The notes under the pieces were generated by a model. The model did no database searches. It saw nothing but the letters and a program-made list of their open reading frames with translations, and had not been told where the DNA came from. Shown piece after piece: positions 48,774 through 63,282 of a stretch of 64,000 nt of DNA. Position 1 is the first letter of the stretch. The number at the start of each line of letters is the position of its first letter. Both the position numbers and the translations under genes were made by a program. The stretch spans positions 1 to 64,000 of the forward strand of contig NOWV01000269.1 in NCBI GenBank assembly GCA_003344405.1, in the 5' to 3' direction. This DNA comes from Trichoplax sp. H2. Taxonomy: Eukaryota > Placozoa > Uniplacotomia > Trichoplacea.

Positions 48774-50913
48774 ATGGAGGAAAATAACGAGTCAGTCACT
48801 GTTGAAGATCACAAGGAAGTGTTTAAAGCCTTTGTTTCGGTCTCTCCAAGCTATTTAGAATTATATGAAGAATCTAGTATTACGGATATTAAATTGATTA
48901 TTGGCGATCGTAGCTTCTTATGCCATCGAGTCATTTTAGCTGCACATAGTGAATATTTTCGTACTATGTTTACTAGTGATTTTAAGGAAAAGGACAAAGC
49001 AGAAATTAACTTAATTGAGATTGATTGTAGCATTGCATCGATCGTTATTAAATACATTTATGGTTATGTGCTAAAGTTAACATTAATGAAATTATCGCAA
49101 GTTCAGGCAGTCTATGCGCTAGCACTACAATGGGCTATCAAGGAATTACAGGAACAATGCCATTGCTACTTTATCACCATCTTAAACGCTAGAAATTGCT
49201 GTCAATTAGCAACTTTTGCTGATTATCATGCGCCAGATTTACATGATGAAATTCTAGCTTACATCACTGACAATTTCTTTAGATGTATCAAGACTAAATC
49301 ACTTCAGGATCTCTCGTATAATTTACTTGTTAAATTAATACAATGTGACTATCTTAATATTATCAATGAAGATCAGATACTTGAATCTCTTAATATTTGG
49401 ATAGATTCAGATACATCCAGTAGGAAAAAATTGATAGTATCTCTCTTATGTCATTTGCGTTTAGCATACATTTCGCCGGAATCTTTAATTTCCATAGATG
49501 AAAGGTATATGAATGAAATTGAAAATTCGCTTGAATATTTAAATGCGATACGGCGAGTTCAAAATTACCGACAAAATCCTGAAAATTATTTCGATAAATC
49601 GACGAAGCCACGCATGTACTATGAAAACATCGATTTTGTTGGCGTTACATTAGCCCACGCAGCCAGTATGAAAGCAGATTGTTATAATTTACATGGTATA
49701 ATAAATTGCAATTGCTATCCTCTTCATCGATTTGATTTCAGTACTTCAGATAAAGTTAAAGATTTTACATTATTTGAGCGTGTGCGCTTGACCTATGCAG
49801 CTGTTTGTGTTGGTCATAAAATTGTTGTTTTTGGAGGCATGAATGCAGGTAAATTGAAAAAATTTAGTCTATCGATAATCTTTGGCCAGTAAAAAATATG
49901 GCCATACAATAATAGTATTGGGCGCCGAATTAGCTGTAATGCTTGTCTAATTTCGACATCAAAATTCTATCTCGCCTACATTTATCTACGATATAAATTT
50001 AAACCTAAACTATCTGATATTTTTTTATCAAATAAATCAATTGCAATTATTATCATACTACCTATGCAACGTAAACCTCCATAAATTATAACTATGAATT
50101 AATATAGTGGTCTAAAAGCTTTGACAATTTTTTGCCTTTTCTAATCCTTCAGTTATGAATGTTTACTGTTTATAGATAGATTATAAATTGATTCTAATTA
50201 TATCATGCGCTCGTATTCAATTTTTTGACGCAGAGAAAGAAGTTCTGAATTCAGTAATTGCATTCGATTTCCGAAACGCTGAATGGACAGTTCCAGTGTG
50301 GGGTTTTGACTTACCACAACCCTTAGCTTACCTTGCTGCTTGCATTTACAATGACGAGATATACATTATGGGTGGCTTAAATGAGGATGGTCAATGTTCC
50401 AACAAAGTATGGAAACTATGTAGACAAAGCAAGACTTGGGAAGCAGTGGTATCACTAAATACTCCTCGTAAATGCTGCCAAGCTGTTGTTGTTGATAATT
50501 ATATCTATATTGGCGGTGGTCTAGATGATAATGAAGAATTAATTACAACATTTGAAAGATATGATCCTATACATAATACTTGGAATTTCGTTTATGATCT
50601 TACAGCATCAAATCTTTCAATGCGTTTGCTTTATGGTCGTAGGAAACTACTTGTCTACCGCACTCAAATTTTTCACGAATGCTACATGCAAAGTCTAGAT
50701 GGGAAATGGTATAAAACTTCCGATTACAAAATTAGCCAATTTAGTAGAGAAATAAATGGTAAAGATTATATAACCGATGGTTATATAGCTATTGATCAAG
50801 AGACGATTGAATATGGTTTCTTAATTCCTAGCTGCAAATGGCGGCGCAATATCAAGATATTCGATGCAATTCCGATAAAAATTCCGAGAAAATTAGGAGG
50901 TCGCAGACGCTAG
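48774..50913 (+). CDS. BTB-BACK-Kelch protein B (KLHL type), paralogue of A
   Basis: Exon 48774-49848 and exon 50234-50913 join in phase 1 (MNA|E), giving 584 residues colinear with protein A at every domain. The BTB (SSITDIKLIIGDRSFLCHRV), BACK (NCCQLATFADYHAPDLHDEI) and Kelch (DEIYIMGGLN; YIYIGGGLDDNEELITTFER) motifs are intact. The intron sits at the same codon and phase as in A. The C-terminus differs: A ends NRRSQFNFFQ, but B stops early at RKLGGRRR. The DNA matching the end of A resumes about 240 bases downstream (51160-51200), which points to an insertion at the stop codon. The neighbouring copies and shared 5' flank suggest the same type of regulation. Target unknown. Confidence 0.9.
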
Positions 50914-51159
50914 TTATACAATGTAATAGCGTCTCTGTATCTAATTATATGATTTCTTGTATTGTATTCATATCGGTTGTATTGCAACCTTATCAGAGCT
51001 TAACGGCATTAGTTCTGTTCCTAACTAGATCAGTATAGGTACTGTATTTGTCCAGTATATAAGGTGGTGAGAAATCAGAATATAGGTAGATATTCACGTG
51101 GAAGCTTAGCTGCCGATCTCGCTTCAGTTGACTGAGAGCATACAGAAAAACAGACGCTA
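50904..51159. mobile_element. Short MITE-like insertion at the 3' end of Kelch copy B
   Basis: The 9-mer CAGACGCTA occurs at 50904-50912 and again at 51151-51159 and flanks about 238 bases absent from copy A. Just inside the left end is TAGCGTCTCTGTAT and at the right end ATACAGAAAAACAGACGCTA, which are imperfect inverted repeats. The insert has no ORF of its own family. This is the size and structure of a small non-autonomous element, or of a local inverted duplication. Confidence 0.5.
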
Positions 51160-52544
51160 TCGCTACCGCTAACACAGATCACAATTTAATTTTTCCAGTA
51201 GAAGTTAACCATACTTTATAATTTAATAATTATTCAGATGATCTTATGAAAGTGGATAATTGCTGCGATACCTTTTATAATAAGAATAAATATCTCTGTT
51301 TTTGTCATTGTCAAAGAAAAACTAATCATGTTCATCGAATTTATTTGATATGGTAACTTTGACTTATTTATATTCGGTGTTGTCACGATAAGAACCGCCG
51401 TGAAGAGTAAATGATTAAATTTAGTGTTTAACATTTAGATATGGAGATAACTAATAATGCCTTACAGTAAGAACTACTGTGGTTATTTTTTGTTACAGTA
51501 AATTAAACGGTATTATGGTAAGAGTTCTCATAAGGTAACTAATATTAATTGATTATAGTGTTATATCTTGTAACGCTTGTGATGAACATCCTGAAGATAT
51601 TCAATTTTAGATGATATCATAAATAATTCTGTGTGTGGACATACTGTAACTTAATTATCTAGAATCGTTTAGTACATATCCAAATTATGAATACTGTCTG
51701 TACTAATTTAGCTATCCAATTTGAGCTAAATTTCATGCCCTGCTATGACTCATACATGTTAGCTGCTGCCAAAGGGTATTTAAGCTCGGCAGATAGTTGA
51801 ATAAAAAAAAGGGTTTTATAGTTGTTTCAACGTAGAAGCAAAGGCGTCTAAATTCTTGTGCGGTAGTTAAGGGATACTGAATCCCGGAGACTGTAGTAAT
51901 TTAAAGATTTGTTTTACGTTATCTTTGTCACGAAGCTGATTTGTGACAGGTGTTATATAGAGGCTGAGAAGAAATAACTTCTTTCGTGACGGAGTTACCG
52001 TATTTTATTGTTGTAATTTATAAATTAACTTAAATTGGTCCTTTTTTATGCAGGATTATAGAAAGATTTATGAAGTCTGACATTACTTTGCTTTAGTTGG
52101 GTACCGTTATGCTAGAAAATTATTTATCAGATAAGAAAGTCGACGCTTTCTACTCTATAACTATTGATATTAACAACGATATCATCTGACGAATAGCTAG
52201 GCTATGCTAAAATGATTTCAACCAGCCAAGCACTTTTTGATTTTGTCACACAGATATAGATAGACTGCAAAAATAAATAGCTGTAGCAATATATGGGAAA
52301 TTAAGAAGTGACAAATAGTTTGATAGAAGTGGTATAGGCAAGTCGTTACTTACAAGAAAGTAATCCGGTTAAATAATTAAAATTACCCTAACTAATAATG
52401 CCATTAAACAACTATTCTAGTGCTAGGCATCTTTCAGAAAATTAAAAGAAAGAAATTCCGAAAAACAGTAGAAAAGAAATAAAGCCATGATACATAGCCC
52501 CTCACGGGTATGTTTTTATTATAGCCTCAATAGAGAGCTTAATA
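51160..52544. other. Spacer between Kelch copies B and C
   Basis: Starts with the displaced 3' end of the Kelch unit (to about 51260), then AT-rich sequence with no gene seen. Confidence 0.4.
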
Positions 52545-53346
52545 TCTCCAGCAGTTCATCATTCACAGATATCGCTGAACGGAAGATGCAAAAACAGCAT
52601 AGCTTTTCATAAACTGCGTAGAATTATGCCATTAGCAGCATTCATGAAGGTTGTACGTATTTAGCATCAATTATCATGAAAATAACTGAAAAAAGAAAGT
52701 TTTTTTGCATTATTTCTGACTATGGACGACTAGAATGATAAATTATCCAGATATTATACAATTTTATAAGATTGAAATAGTGCTCTGCCCGAATCGTAAT
52801 TTATAATTATATTTAGATTTATAATCAATTATTAATCATAATTTAGTTAGACTATGGAATTATGAAGTACTAACGAACAGGTTCCATCTGAATAAAAACG
52901 TTAAGCAAATTCCTTACTGATCTTTTTGTGCAAAGATTTAACTACCATAAAAAGGAAGGAGAGGCGTCCCTACTGGCTATTAAGTAACTGCGCCGAATGT
53001 TGAATATTATATGCAGTGCCATATATCATTATAATGTTGACTTGCTACCATAAATTATCCTTATAAGGAAGTATCGTGTAGATTTAAGATCAATTATGAC
53101 TGCAAATTATTGCTTACGTCGGCAATAAAAAATTGAAAAGCTTGCAAGCCAAAGCTGACACTTTACATCGATTCTAAGATAGGACGATCAGCATAAGAGT
53201 AATTAATGAATAGTTCCCAAGTGCGTTAATCTATAATTTGAGAAGCAACTACTTTACCTATTTAGTGCAGCTAGCAGCCTACTTGTTTTAACTTGGTAAG
53301 TAGTATACAAGGAGCAGTGTTTAGAACTGATTAAAACGGAAAGAAA

Positions 53347-53968
53347 ATGGAGAAAAATAACGAGTCAGATGTTGAAGATCATCAAGAAATCTTTCAAGCT
53401 TCTATTGCAGTATCTTCAAAATATTTGGATTTATATGAGAAATCTAGTTTTACAGATATTAAATTGACTATTAGCAATAATAATTTCTAATATCATCGAA
53501 TCGTTTTAGCTGCGTATAGTGAATACTTTGAGACCATGTTTACAAGCAATTTTAAGGAATGGAGTGAAGTAGAAATTGTCTTAAAAGGGATTAATTCTAG
53601 TATAGCATCCATTGCTAATTATTAAATACGCGTATGATTATGCACTAGAGTTGACGTTAATAACGTTATAACAAGTTCAGGCCATTTATACGCTAGTATT
53701 GCAATGAGATATTGATGAATTATGGAAGCAATGTCATCACTACTTTATCACCACCTTAAACGCTGAAAATTGCTGTCAATTAGCAACTTTTACCGATTAT
53801 CATGCCCAAGATTTACGAGATGAAATTTTAGATTACATCACTGACAACTTTTCCAAGTGTATTGAAATTAAATCGCTTGAAGATCTGTCCTACGCATTAT
53901 TTATTCGATTAATATAATGCAATTATCGTAATGTAACTGATGAAGATAATGTACTTTGAAGAATAACT
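53347..53968 (+). pseudogene. Broken third BTB-BACK-Kelch copy
   Basis: The ATG at 53347 opens MEKNNESDVEDHQEIFQA, colinear with copies A and B. Damage seen: in the BTB domain the codon matching Leu of SFLCHR is a TAA stop. A base insertion near 53618 shifts the frame (SIIKYIYG equivalent). The tryptophan codon of LQW is TGA near 53706. Similarity ends at about 53968, within the BACK domain. No Kelch exon was found downstream. Several independent lesions mean this is a pseudogene, not a sequencing slip. The 5' flank (52545-53346) is shared with the intact copies. Confidence 0.9.
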
Positions 53969-56129
53969 ATATTACCAAGTCGTTTCCCAAGTCGTAGATA
54001 ATAATAACTCTTACACGGCTTCAATTACGATGATATCAATACTAATTACAGAAAGTCGAAAGACGACAATCATTGATTCAGTTCTGACTCACTGGTATAC
54101 AAATTGTTACTGGATACCGAAAGAAATGCGAGTTTAAAACTAAATTACGATAGCGTATTCTGACGAGTTTGTGTTGATATGGACAAAATGTATCTCATCT
54201 AAGCTCATTAACAAAATAATTTCCTTAATAGCTTATTCAATGTCATTCGAGACTCTTACTAGAGGGTTTGTAATTAACTTCTTAGCATCGTAGGTATATT
54301 AGCTCGAAAGCTGCAGGACTCTAATTATTTCCTCAATAAGCACTGTAATGTATCGTAGAATAGAAATACTTTTACTTAACTAATTCTTTAACTACCGCAA
54401 ATTTTCTTTCCGAACAACTAATTCGGCAATCTACCGCTTAACTACAGCATCCAATATGACGAGCTGAGCTAATTGAACGCTGAGAAAGCTGAGCCCTGAG
54501 CTAACTAAACGCGGAGCTGCTGCTATGCAGCAAAATATAATTACACCAAGGCTACCATTATGGCTCCTTCTATCGTAGTATCAACATTAATTACATATAT
54601 TATACGCCAATTAATAATTCCATATTTATAAGTCGTATTTACGTACATTTTGATATACTACGCATATGATGGGATGAGAATAGTGCCTTAAATTACAGTA
54701 ATTGTAGCGCTTGTGTATAAGAAGTATAGGAGCAGAATGGAGTGAAACATTATGTAACTAAGCAGCTTAAAATAGTCGATGGTAAGTGAAAAGGTAATTG
54801 TGGATTGTGACTGATATAATAAAGCGTCCAGCTTGTACTGTTCGAATTAATGACGATTATTGGAATTTCTAATAATAATGATTTAGTGTTATAAGATATT
54901 CTGACTGTATGTTACTCAGTAATTCAATGGAAAAACTGCTATGACACATGTTCTAAGCTAATCCTTTTCATTAGTATTCAAGCATCATTAAAAAATATAG
55001 CATCTAGTATGAGCCCCGTAATAAAGAATTACTACAAATTATGTATTACTATGATAGGGTTTTCTATTTAAACTATATTGCTATAACCGGTACTGTAAAT
55101 TTTTCCATTTAATTATCACACTTTAATGCACTTACAAGTTAGTAACTCCAAACAACCATGGACATCATACTGAGCTATGGCATTAGCTAGCTATTATACC
55201 TTTTCCTCTCTACAATCCTTTTGGTATGCTAGCATTACATCGTGCACAAGTTCGTCCATTGAGATACATGAGCAACTGTTTACGAATCTTCTTCGCTTCT
55301 TGCGCGCTTTAGCCTTAAATTCATCTCCAACTAATATAACTGTTAGCATAGCATGTAACTATGACAGCGTTTATAAACTTTTCCTCTCTGCAGCTGCTGT
55401 ACGGTAATTTTAATATTTATTTTTCTGCTAACAAACTAACCCGTAGTGTAACGATAAATCCATGAATTATGTTATCTTATAGGGTTACACAATTACTATG
55501 GAAAGTTACAACATTGTGTCTGTTACGCTATATTGTAACGTATACTGCTGAAACTTAATAAAATTATGTATTAATGTAGTAACAGCTATATAAAATGACA
55601 AAACTATGCTTGCTTTGTCTTTTGTTTTGTATAGGAAAATATGCTACTACTGGCTATTCTAAAATTGCACCATAGATGCCTGTTATTTTTATTAAAACTG
55701 CAAATTGATTACAATTTTGCCATTTAAGTATTTACAGTTTCAATGCATTCAGTTTTGAGATGAATTGCTTTCCAATGGCATATAATTTACAATAATATTC
55801 AAAATATTAAACATTCAAAATGAGATAGTAATCTAATGTAATGCTGAAGGAGAGATTATGGCAAGCCTTCAGATATATTTGCTTTTACAGGTGCCGTTGG
55901 AGTGGTACCGTATACCTCTCAACATTTGCCTTTAAAATATCCAATACGCAAAGCATATTTTGATGAAAAATTACCATCATCTCAGCAATATGAATCTTAG
56001 CACATTCCTTTTAAATAATCGCAATTCATTCTTTAATCAAGAAATATTTTCAATTTTCAATCTTTAGAAGTTTCTCCTATCATATTCTTTAATGCATGCT
56101 TCAATAAAAAAAATTCAGAAAATCTATAA

Positions 56130-56440
56130 AATGTAGCAATTTCTTATGTATTTAAGAAAAAATTCTTACTGTATGATTTTATAAAGTTGCACATGTAATG
56201 ATTTGAAGAGACTACACTGTAAATCATATATTAAACATTTCCTTTTGCATTCTTTAATCTTAAAGAATTTTTAATTTTGTAAATCTCAGTAATTCTCCTT
56301 ATTACAGTATAATTCCTGTTATTCTTAAATTCTGAAAAATTCTTGAATTTTATAAAGTAAAGTAATTTCTTATGTTTTAATTTATCGAAGAGAAGATCAT
56401 CACTGTATGATTTTATAAAATTTTATATATAATAATTGAA
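56130..56440. repeat. Diverged ~230-bp tandem repeat
   Basis: TTCTTATGTATTTAAG...ACTGTATGATTTTATAAAG near 56140-56185 is repeated as TTCTTATGTTTTAATTTA...CACTGTATGATTTTATAAAA near 56370-56420. Intervening CATTCTTTAATC strings occur at about 56030 and 56250. The copies are strongly diverged. Confidence 0.55.
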
Positions 56441-59400
56441 AGTATAATAATAGATACTACTCTAGCAGAGCTTTAATGAATACGTAGCATTTGAAAGTTT
56501 ACTATCGTAATTCCTGATCGTTCAAGGTTAGCATACTTACTTAATGTTTAATATTTTGAATATAATTGCGATCTTTACCACTGCTAGGCAAATTTCTCAT
56601 AGGGTATCATAGTAAATTTATAGCAGTAATATCTGTTAATATACAAAATATCATGCAAAAAAAGCATAATGTTGCAATTTTATATAGTATGATCCGTATG
56701 TGCAGTTTGAATTAATTGCAATGGCCAATAGTTGGTATTTTAGTCATTTTTAAAGGCCAAAAGAGTTACTGTAATCTGATGGATCGCGTAATAATGCAGC
56801 CAACGGCACCTACAAGAACATAGTTTGTAGATGTATCGATGTACATAATTTTGAAATACTATTGTAGAATATATATCACGATTTTATCGTGTTTACTATA
56901 TCTAAGCACATTGATTTCTTTAAAAAGGTGAAGAATAAAATTCTTCTTCTCGCTGCAACTCTTTTAATGCAAGGCTCAACTACTGCTACCCGTAAATTTC
57001 ATGGCTACAACTGGTTAATTGTAATCTTTTTTAATTGAGGCCACTTGATGATAGAACTTAGTATATGAAATTTTAAAATCCTTGTAATTTGGTACTATCA
57101 TTCTACTTTACATTGTTCAACAGCTGCAACTTTAATTACAGCTGTTCTATTTAGCTAAAGGATGAATCTTATAGGTAATACACGAAAGCTTAACATTAGA
57201 GAATGAATAATTATACGGTTGACCAGAAATTGTATTTTGATGTGACATATTATTTTCATACTCCTTCGTAGAGTGACATACTTCTACTAAGATTATGCTT
57301 AAACAAGAAGTTCAGGGATATTTTCAGTATCTTGATTCTGTATTCTACTGCATTCCATCTAATTGTTTATGTCCCTCGAATGTAAACTCTTTCTAAGCAC
57401 AGTGAATAAGAGCAAGCCTATTAACTTGATAAATCAGTTTCACAATATCTGTTATTCTACAAAATAGTTGTCGATAGAACACTAAGCACCGTTATGCAGT
57501 TGTTTTAAGGTGTAAGGAATTTTTAAAAATACAATTTGCTGTCTTTGTATCAACCACAATGATTTTGATATAGGATAAATAAATTCTAGTTAAAATGTAT
57601 GTCTAATGAAAATGGAAAGCAACTGCTGCAGTATCTTTCTACAGGATATAATAAATAAATTTCCTGCACACTTTGATAAAGGTTGTAACAAACAACTTTG
57701 TTGGCACCAAATTGTAGAGCAAGGGTATTTACTAATTTATTTGCGGTAGCATCAGTAATCTGCTACAAATGCTGACAAGATTGCCTAAGAAATATATTGT
57801 AGTATCAATATTTCCTTGATGAAATTATCACTTTGACTGGACAGAAACATGAAAACAAGCTTAATTTAATAAGAGCTATTAATAGAATTATGTAAACTAC
57901 AAGATAATTCTCACCTTTATTACTAGAAATTTCTTTGCTCAAATATAAAATTTTATGTAGTGAATCAATTATATTTAATAAACTTGGCAGTGAAAGTCTA
58001 GAATCAAATTAGTGATGTCATTAATTTGTATATGTCATTGCTTTGAATTGTTATCAAATGGCGGTCAAAATGTTGGGAATTAAATCCTATAAAATCCATA
58101 TTAAATTTGAATTTTAGTACTATTGAGACGAAAAAATAAATTAGTCGCTTGTTGATTGCATTGTTCAACTTATTCCCTAAGAACAGGATAGCAAACATTA
58201 CCGGTAAAGTAGCTTTGAAATTCGTCATTGTAGTATTTTTTTCATAATATTGGTACTGTCCTTGTAGAAAGCTTTTCCAATCAAAAATAATTCAAATACT
58301 GCTTGAAAGATTCGCCATAAGATCATTTTCAAGAGAATACGATAGAAAGCTTAGTCAATAATCTCATCTACAATAATTTTATGATAGCATCAGATCATTA
58401 TTGCCAATTTCAGATTCAAATTTATATAGAAAGATTTGAAATTTATATCCAAAAGTTACAGTGTCTTATACACCTGTGTGAAGTGGAAATCAAATCTTAA
58501 ACGAAGTCATTTTGCCCATCATCGTCCGAAAAAGAGATCTTTAGCAGATAGAGGAAATTCAATATCAACGAATTATTTGATGAAAATGAGCCTCCAGTAA
58601 TGATAGCATATCGTCAACAATAAGTCAAGTAGGAGCGGTTATTTTACCAATTTTTACGTCTTGAAAAATTTGAATATAACGATGGACGATCCTATTTTTA
58701 CTGTTACTTGATATCCATTAAATTATGTAATAAAGTGAAATAGCTCATTACTTTATTATTTGATTAACTATTATCCAACTATGATCAGGCTCGTTTTACC
58801 TGCATAGAAAAAATCTGGAAAGAACTTAGATGTAATTACATTATTTATTATAACCTTATAAACAGATGTTGCTTTTTAAGTACTTTTGAAATCTATAAGT
58901 TAAGTCTGATAATACGGTACTTATCAGAATTGATGTACTCTATGACGCCCAATTGTTCCTGTAATTCATAGTTTTCGAAATCTTAAATCTGTGGATTGCT
59001 ATTTCTAATAGGAAAAATTCCCCTTTTAACATTCTGCTCATGCTATAAATTAATTATGAGATAACATGTCATCTGTCACATTCGTTTCATTTTAGAAAAA
59101 ATTTATAACTGTCTTAATAATTAATATGTTTTATAAGTCTGCTCATTAAAGTTACTTAAACACAAGCCATAATCGAATCGTCGCTAATGACAACATCAAA
59201 ATAAATCAAAATATTCAAAGAATGAACGCTATCAACAATGGCTAACTAATTCCCAAAATTAGCAATACAATATATGTTTACTTATACAGAAATTATGTTG
59301 ATATAAATACAGTTTATTTAGTTTAAATATGCAATATAACACAATGTTGAACTTGTACTAAAGTGATATAAAAGATACTTTGATAATAGTCTATTTTTTA

Positions 59401-62400
59401 TTTAAAAAGTGTCCCAATCTTTACAATATAACATTCAAAGGCGTTAAACTGCTTTTACTTCTTATTGGTTACCAGTAACCGGAAGCTTTTCTAAACTGGC
59501 AGTCTACTGCAAGCTTAATGAAACTCAATTGAAGCATACAATTGATTTAATCTGACAATTCGCGGCATTTATGGTTTTACAGTACAATCTCATATATCAA
59601 GTTTAGCATTTTCAGTAATTTTACGAGAATGTGCAACATAAAAGTGAGATTCAAGATAGATGATAATCCCTATGAAATGGGTGTAGATTTAATAATTAAT
59701 ATTTTTAAGGTGGTATCAATTATGGTAATTATGGTTCTTCAATAGTAAATATTGATATAATATTTACATTTGAAGTTCGAGAATTTTCATATTTATATTA
59801 TATTAAATACCTCGAGTTGCTTCTAGTATAATGAAATGTCTACAAGAAGTCTTCTGATTGCAATTTACAATCCTAAAATTGCATTAAAATTAGTTAAAAA
59901 GGTCTGCTTCATATCTATATCTAGATTTTACCATTCTAATCAAGGTCACCTGTCAAGATAGAATCGAAATAAACCGTAATTTCTCAGTATAATTTCACTG
60001 ACACAAGGGTGCATGCTTGCAGTATTGATAAATGAAAACTCAATTTCAAGTTGCGCTAATTCGTTAGCTATTATAATGTTGATACTTATATGAATTATAG
60101 TATTTAGGATGATGTCAGTCAGTATAAGTTTGTAAGTCCATTTAAGAAGGAAAGTATTATCACTTTAATACAATGTTAAAGAAGATAGAGAATTTACAAT
60201 CTAATTTTTTATGATAAAATGACCAGCAGGTTGATAATTTACTGATATCAATTGAGCTGCTATTGCTACCCGATGATTGAATTACTCCTTTTAATTTAGT
60301 ACAGTAGCTCATTCTTTGTCTATTTACAAAAGCTGGTTTTGAAAAGCTATAGAATTTGAAATTACTTCCGTTCAAATGATACTGTAAATGATAAAGTATT
60401 GAATAAAGAATATTAAACCGACAAAGCTAACGGATTACTCGTAGTTTAGTATAGAAATAAATCAGCTGAAGAGAATGAATAATTATTGTGATTAAAAAGT
60501 GAATTTGCTTATGCAGTAGATATTTGGTAAATTGGTTGATTTTCTAGTACCTTACTTAAATAGTGCCTAGTCAAACTGCTCGTATATGCCATAAAATCGA
60601 AAGTTTATTTTACAATATGAAGTACAATTACTCTCTTATAAGACTAACTACCAGTATGCTAAAAAATTTTTCATTAAATATTTAAAGATGATATTTCGAA
60701 ATAAAACCCGAAAATCTCCTTATTGATTAGTTCCTCATTCCAAATAGTGCATTAATGCTAGAACTCTTTGACTAGCTACTTTTTACCTATCATTTTATTG
60801 CCTATATCAGCTTTATAGATTGTAAACTGATAAAGTACTTTTAATTGGGTTTTTCTAATATGTTTAGCTAGCTTTCTGCTCTTAATAAGATACTGTATGA
60901 AGTAGATAGCTCCACAATTAGATTTGATATTTCAGTATGATTTTAATATTGTGTAATTATAAACATTTTTAAATTAGTTATCCATACTTTGCAACTCATC
61001 TTCCAGAATATTAATAAATAATGTATTATAAACCAGTAATTTTACACAGTCATGCATTGTACAGCACAAACAGTTGTAAATTTGGCTAACTATTGCTTTA
61101 CGCTAGAAAGCATTAAACATACATGGTTACATTCAAGTGTAATACTCTTTTAATTTATCTTCTCACAATTACGATTAAGTAAGTAAATCTTCAGACAAAA
61201 CTGCATGAAAGAATTAGATATTGCTCAACTGGTTTAGACTCAAGTAAGAAAAGCTACTTTGGATATTTCGGCATTCCGAAACTATGGCATACTCTACATC
61301 ACATACATTAGTAGAATAGTTAAGTAGCTGCTGACATTTATTTTCATATGAATTGGTAATATTTTATCGGTTATTCAAAACAAAATCTTGGAAATAAATT
61401 CTTAAATTTAGTTATCATTGTACTGTCACGGTACGCCGTTACTAATTAAGTAACTGTTGATTAATGAATGCTTAAGAATAGATAAGATAAGGTTATGTGC
61501 CATGTTTAATGCGCTTATAGCTGATAATAGGATGGTAGAAATGAGATAAAAATAAAAGTTGTTAGCAGTTAATTTACTGTAGGTTTATAAGGTGTGTTAA
61601 TCTCTAAAAATTGAGCCGTATATGGACGAAGGTTAAGCGTCTTAACACCTGATAGCTTGTAGCTATCTAAGTCTGAGAATATCGACATGTATATTTAGTA
61701 ATGGTATTATACTAATTAATGCAACTTGTAAAGCATGAATTCTCACTCGGTAATATTGGAATTCACTTCAGAAACCTATTTAAGCGCATGTGTTTGTAGA
61801 ATAAAGTTAGTAATTGCTCAAGAAACGGCAAGACTCATATCGTAAAGAATAGTGTAATAATTAGTCGGTTGTCAGTGGAGATCAGCCGAGAAATCGAGTT
61901 CTCAAATACTTCTCTCATAGAAACTGAAAGTACTGGGAGAAATAGCCCAAGTTTAAGTAACTACACTAGAGTTCTTTACTTTCCTTTGCCACAAGTGAGG
62001 GTTGTGACATGTACTTGTAGCTCGAGCTGATTGTATTATAATTAGTAATCTGGAACTCTAAAATGCAAAATTCAACAATTTTGGGATTCATAAACTGCCA
62101 TAGTTGTAAAATAGTAAAATATCTAAATTGCGTAATCCTAGATTAAAATTGCCTCTTCGGGAGATTTTATTGTAAGAGCAATTGTAAAATGGTTAGACTA
62201 TAGAAATTGTAATATATGCTTAAATTTCACCTTAGTTATGCTACTCAACAAATTCATGACAAGAGAGATGATATATTTTGTTTTACTTGAATTGATTACT
62301 TATATACTAATCTAACCATTTATGTCAATGATAGCCTATTTTTGGGTTTTTTAGATCTTCAATTGACAAATATGGAATACTCAGATGAGAATTAAGAAAT

Positions 62401-63282
62401 TTGCTTCTGTACCACGATCATCTAGAAATACTTTCAATTTGGCTTGGCACTTCTATAGTAGCAGAAGTTCATTAGCCGCAAAGTAATTAGTTTTCCCTTT
62501 CTTACTAAAGATCGCATGATGATGATGGATGACGTGGATGACTAATAACATTTCTACATTCTATGTATTTAATTTCGTTTAAATAATAAAAGATTCTTTG
62601 CAAAGGATCACGTTCATGGCGAAATTACAAAGACCATAACAACATCACATAGGTAAATAAATGAAGATTGCATCGCACGTGCAGGGACGCACTAACTTCT
62701 GTGCTAGTATTCTTGTGATTTAAATGGGAAAAGATCGATTAACTACGGAAGTAACTCCAAAATAGAAGGCATATTAATAATATTTAACCGTTTAACCATT
62801 GCTTCTTTAATAAAAATTAATGACAATTCCACTGAAAAAACAATATGCTTTTGACATTGGTAGCGGAACATATAATTAAGACGTTGTCAATATTTAGCTA
62901 ATCGATTCGGCGCTTCGTTAGGTATTTTTAGTTGTAGGTCTTGACTAAAGGCCATCATTAAGTACATATTGTGCTTATCTTGAACCTTAATCTTTAGATT
63001 AATATATAATTTACGCCATTCCTTCGTAAGTACATATAAAATTATCGACTGGAAAGATTCGATTAATTTGAATTCATATCAGCTACAGTAGGATAGTTTC
63101 TATAGCAATAGTCAGCCGTGTTGATGATTATTTTAACTAAGAAAAGTCTTTGATCAATTTTAGCCTTTAAATTCGACGGCTTTAAATACCTTAGCTTTTT
63201 GACCTAAAATAATGACAAGTAAGAATTTGAAGACAATCATGGTATCTATATTTTTAAGCCCGATTTCATTATGCACACTTTG

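Larger units (their letters stand above)
43665..53970 (+). repeat. Tandem segmental duplication carrying three BTB-Kelch copies
   Basis: Three units start at about 43670, 47870 and 52545. Each begins with a related 5' flank (for example CATCATTCACAGATATCGCT-like strings at 47890 and 52557), about 0.8 kb upstream of an ATG. They continue into a BTB-BACK-Kelch gene: intact at 44533 and 48774, broken at 53347. ATG-to-ATG distances are 4241 and 4573 bases. The shared 5' flanks show that promoters were copied with the genes. Confidence 0.8.
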
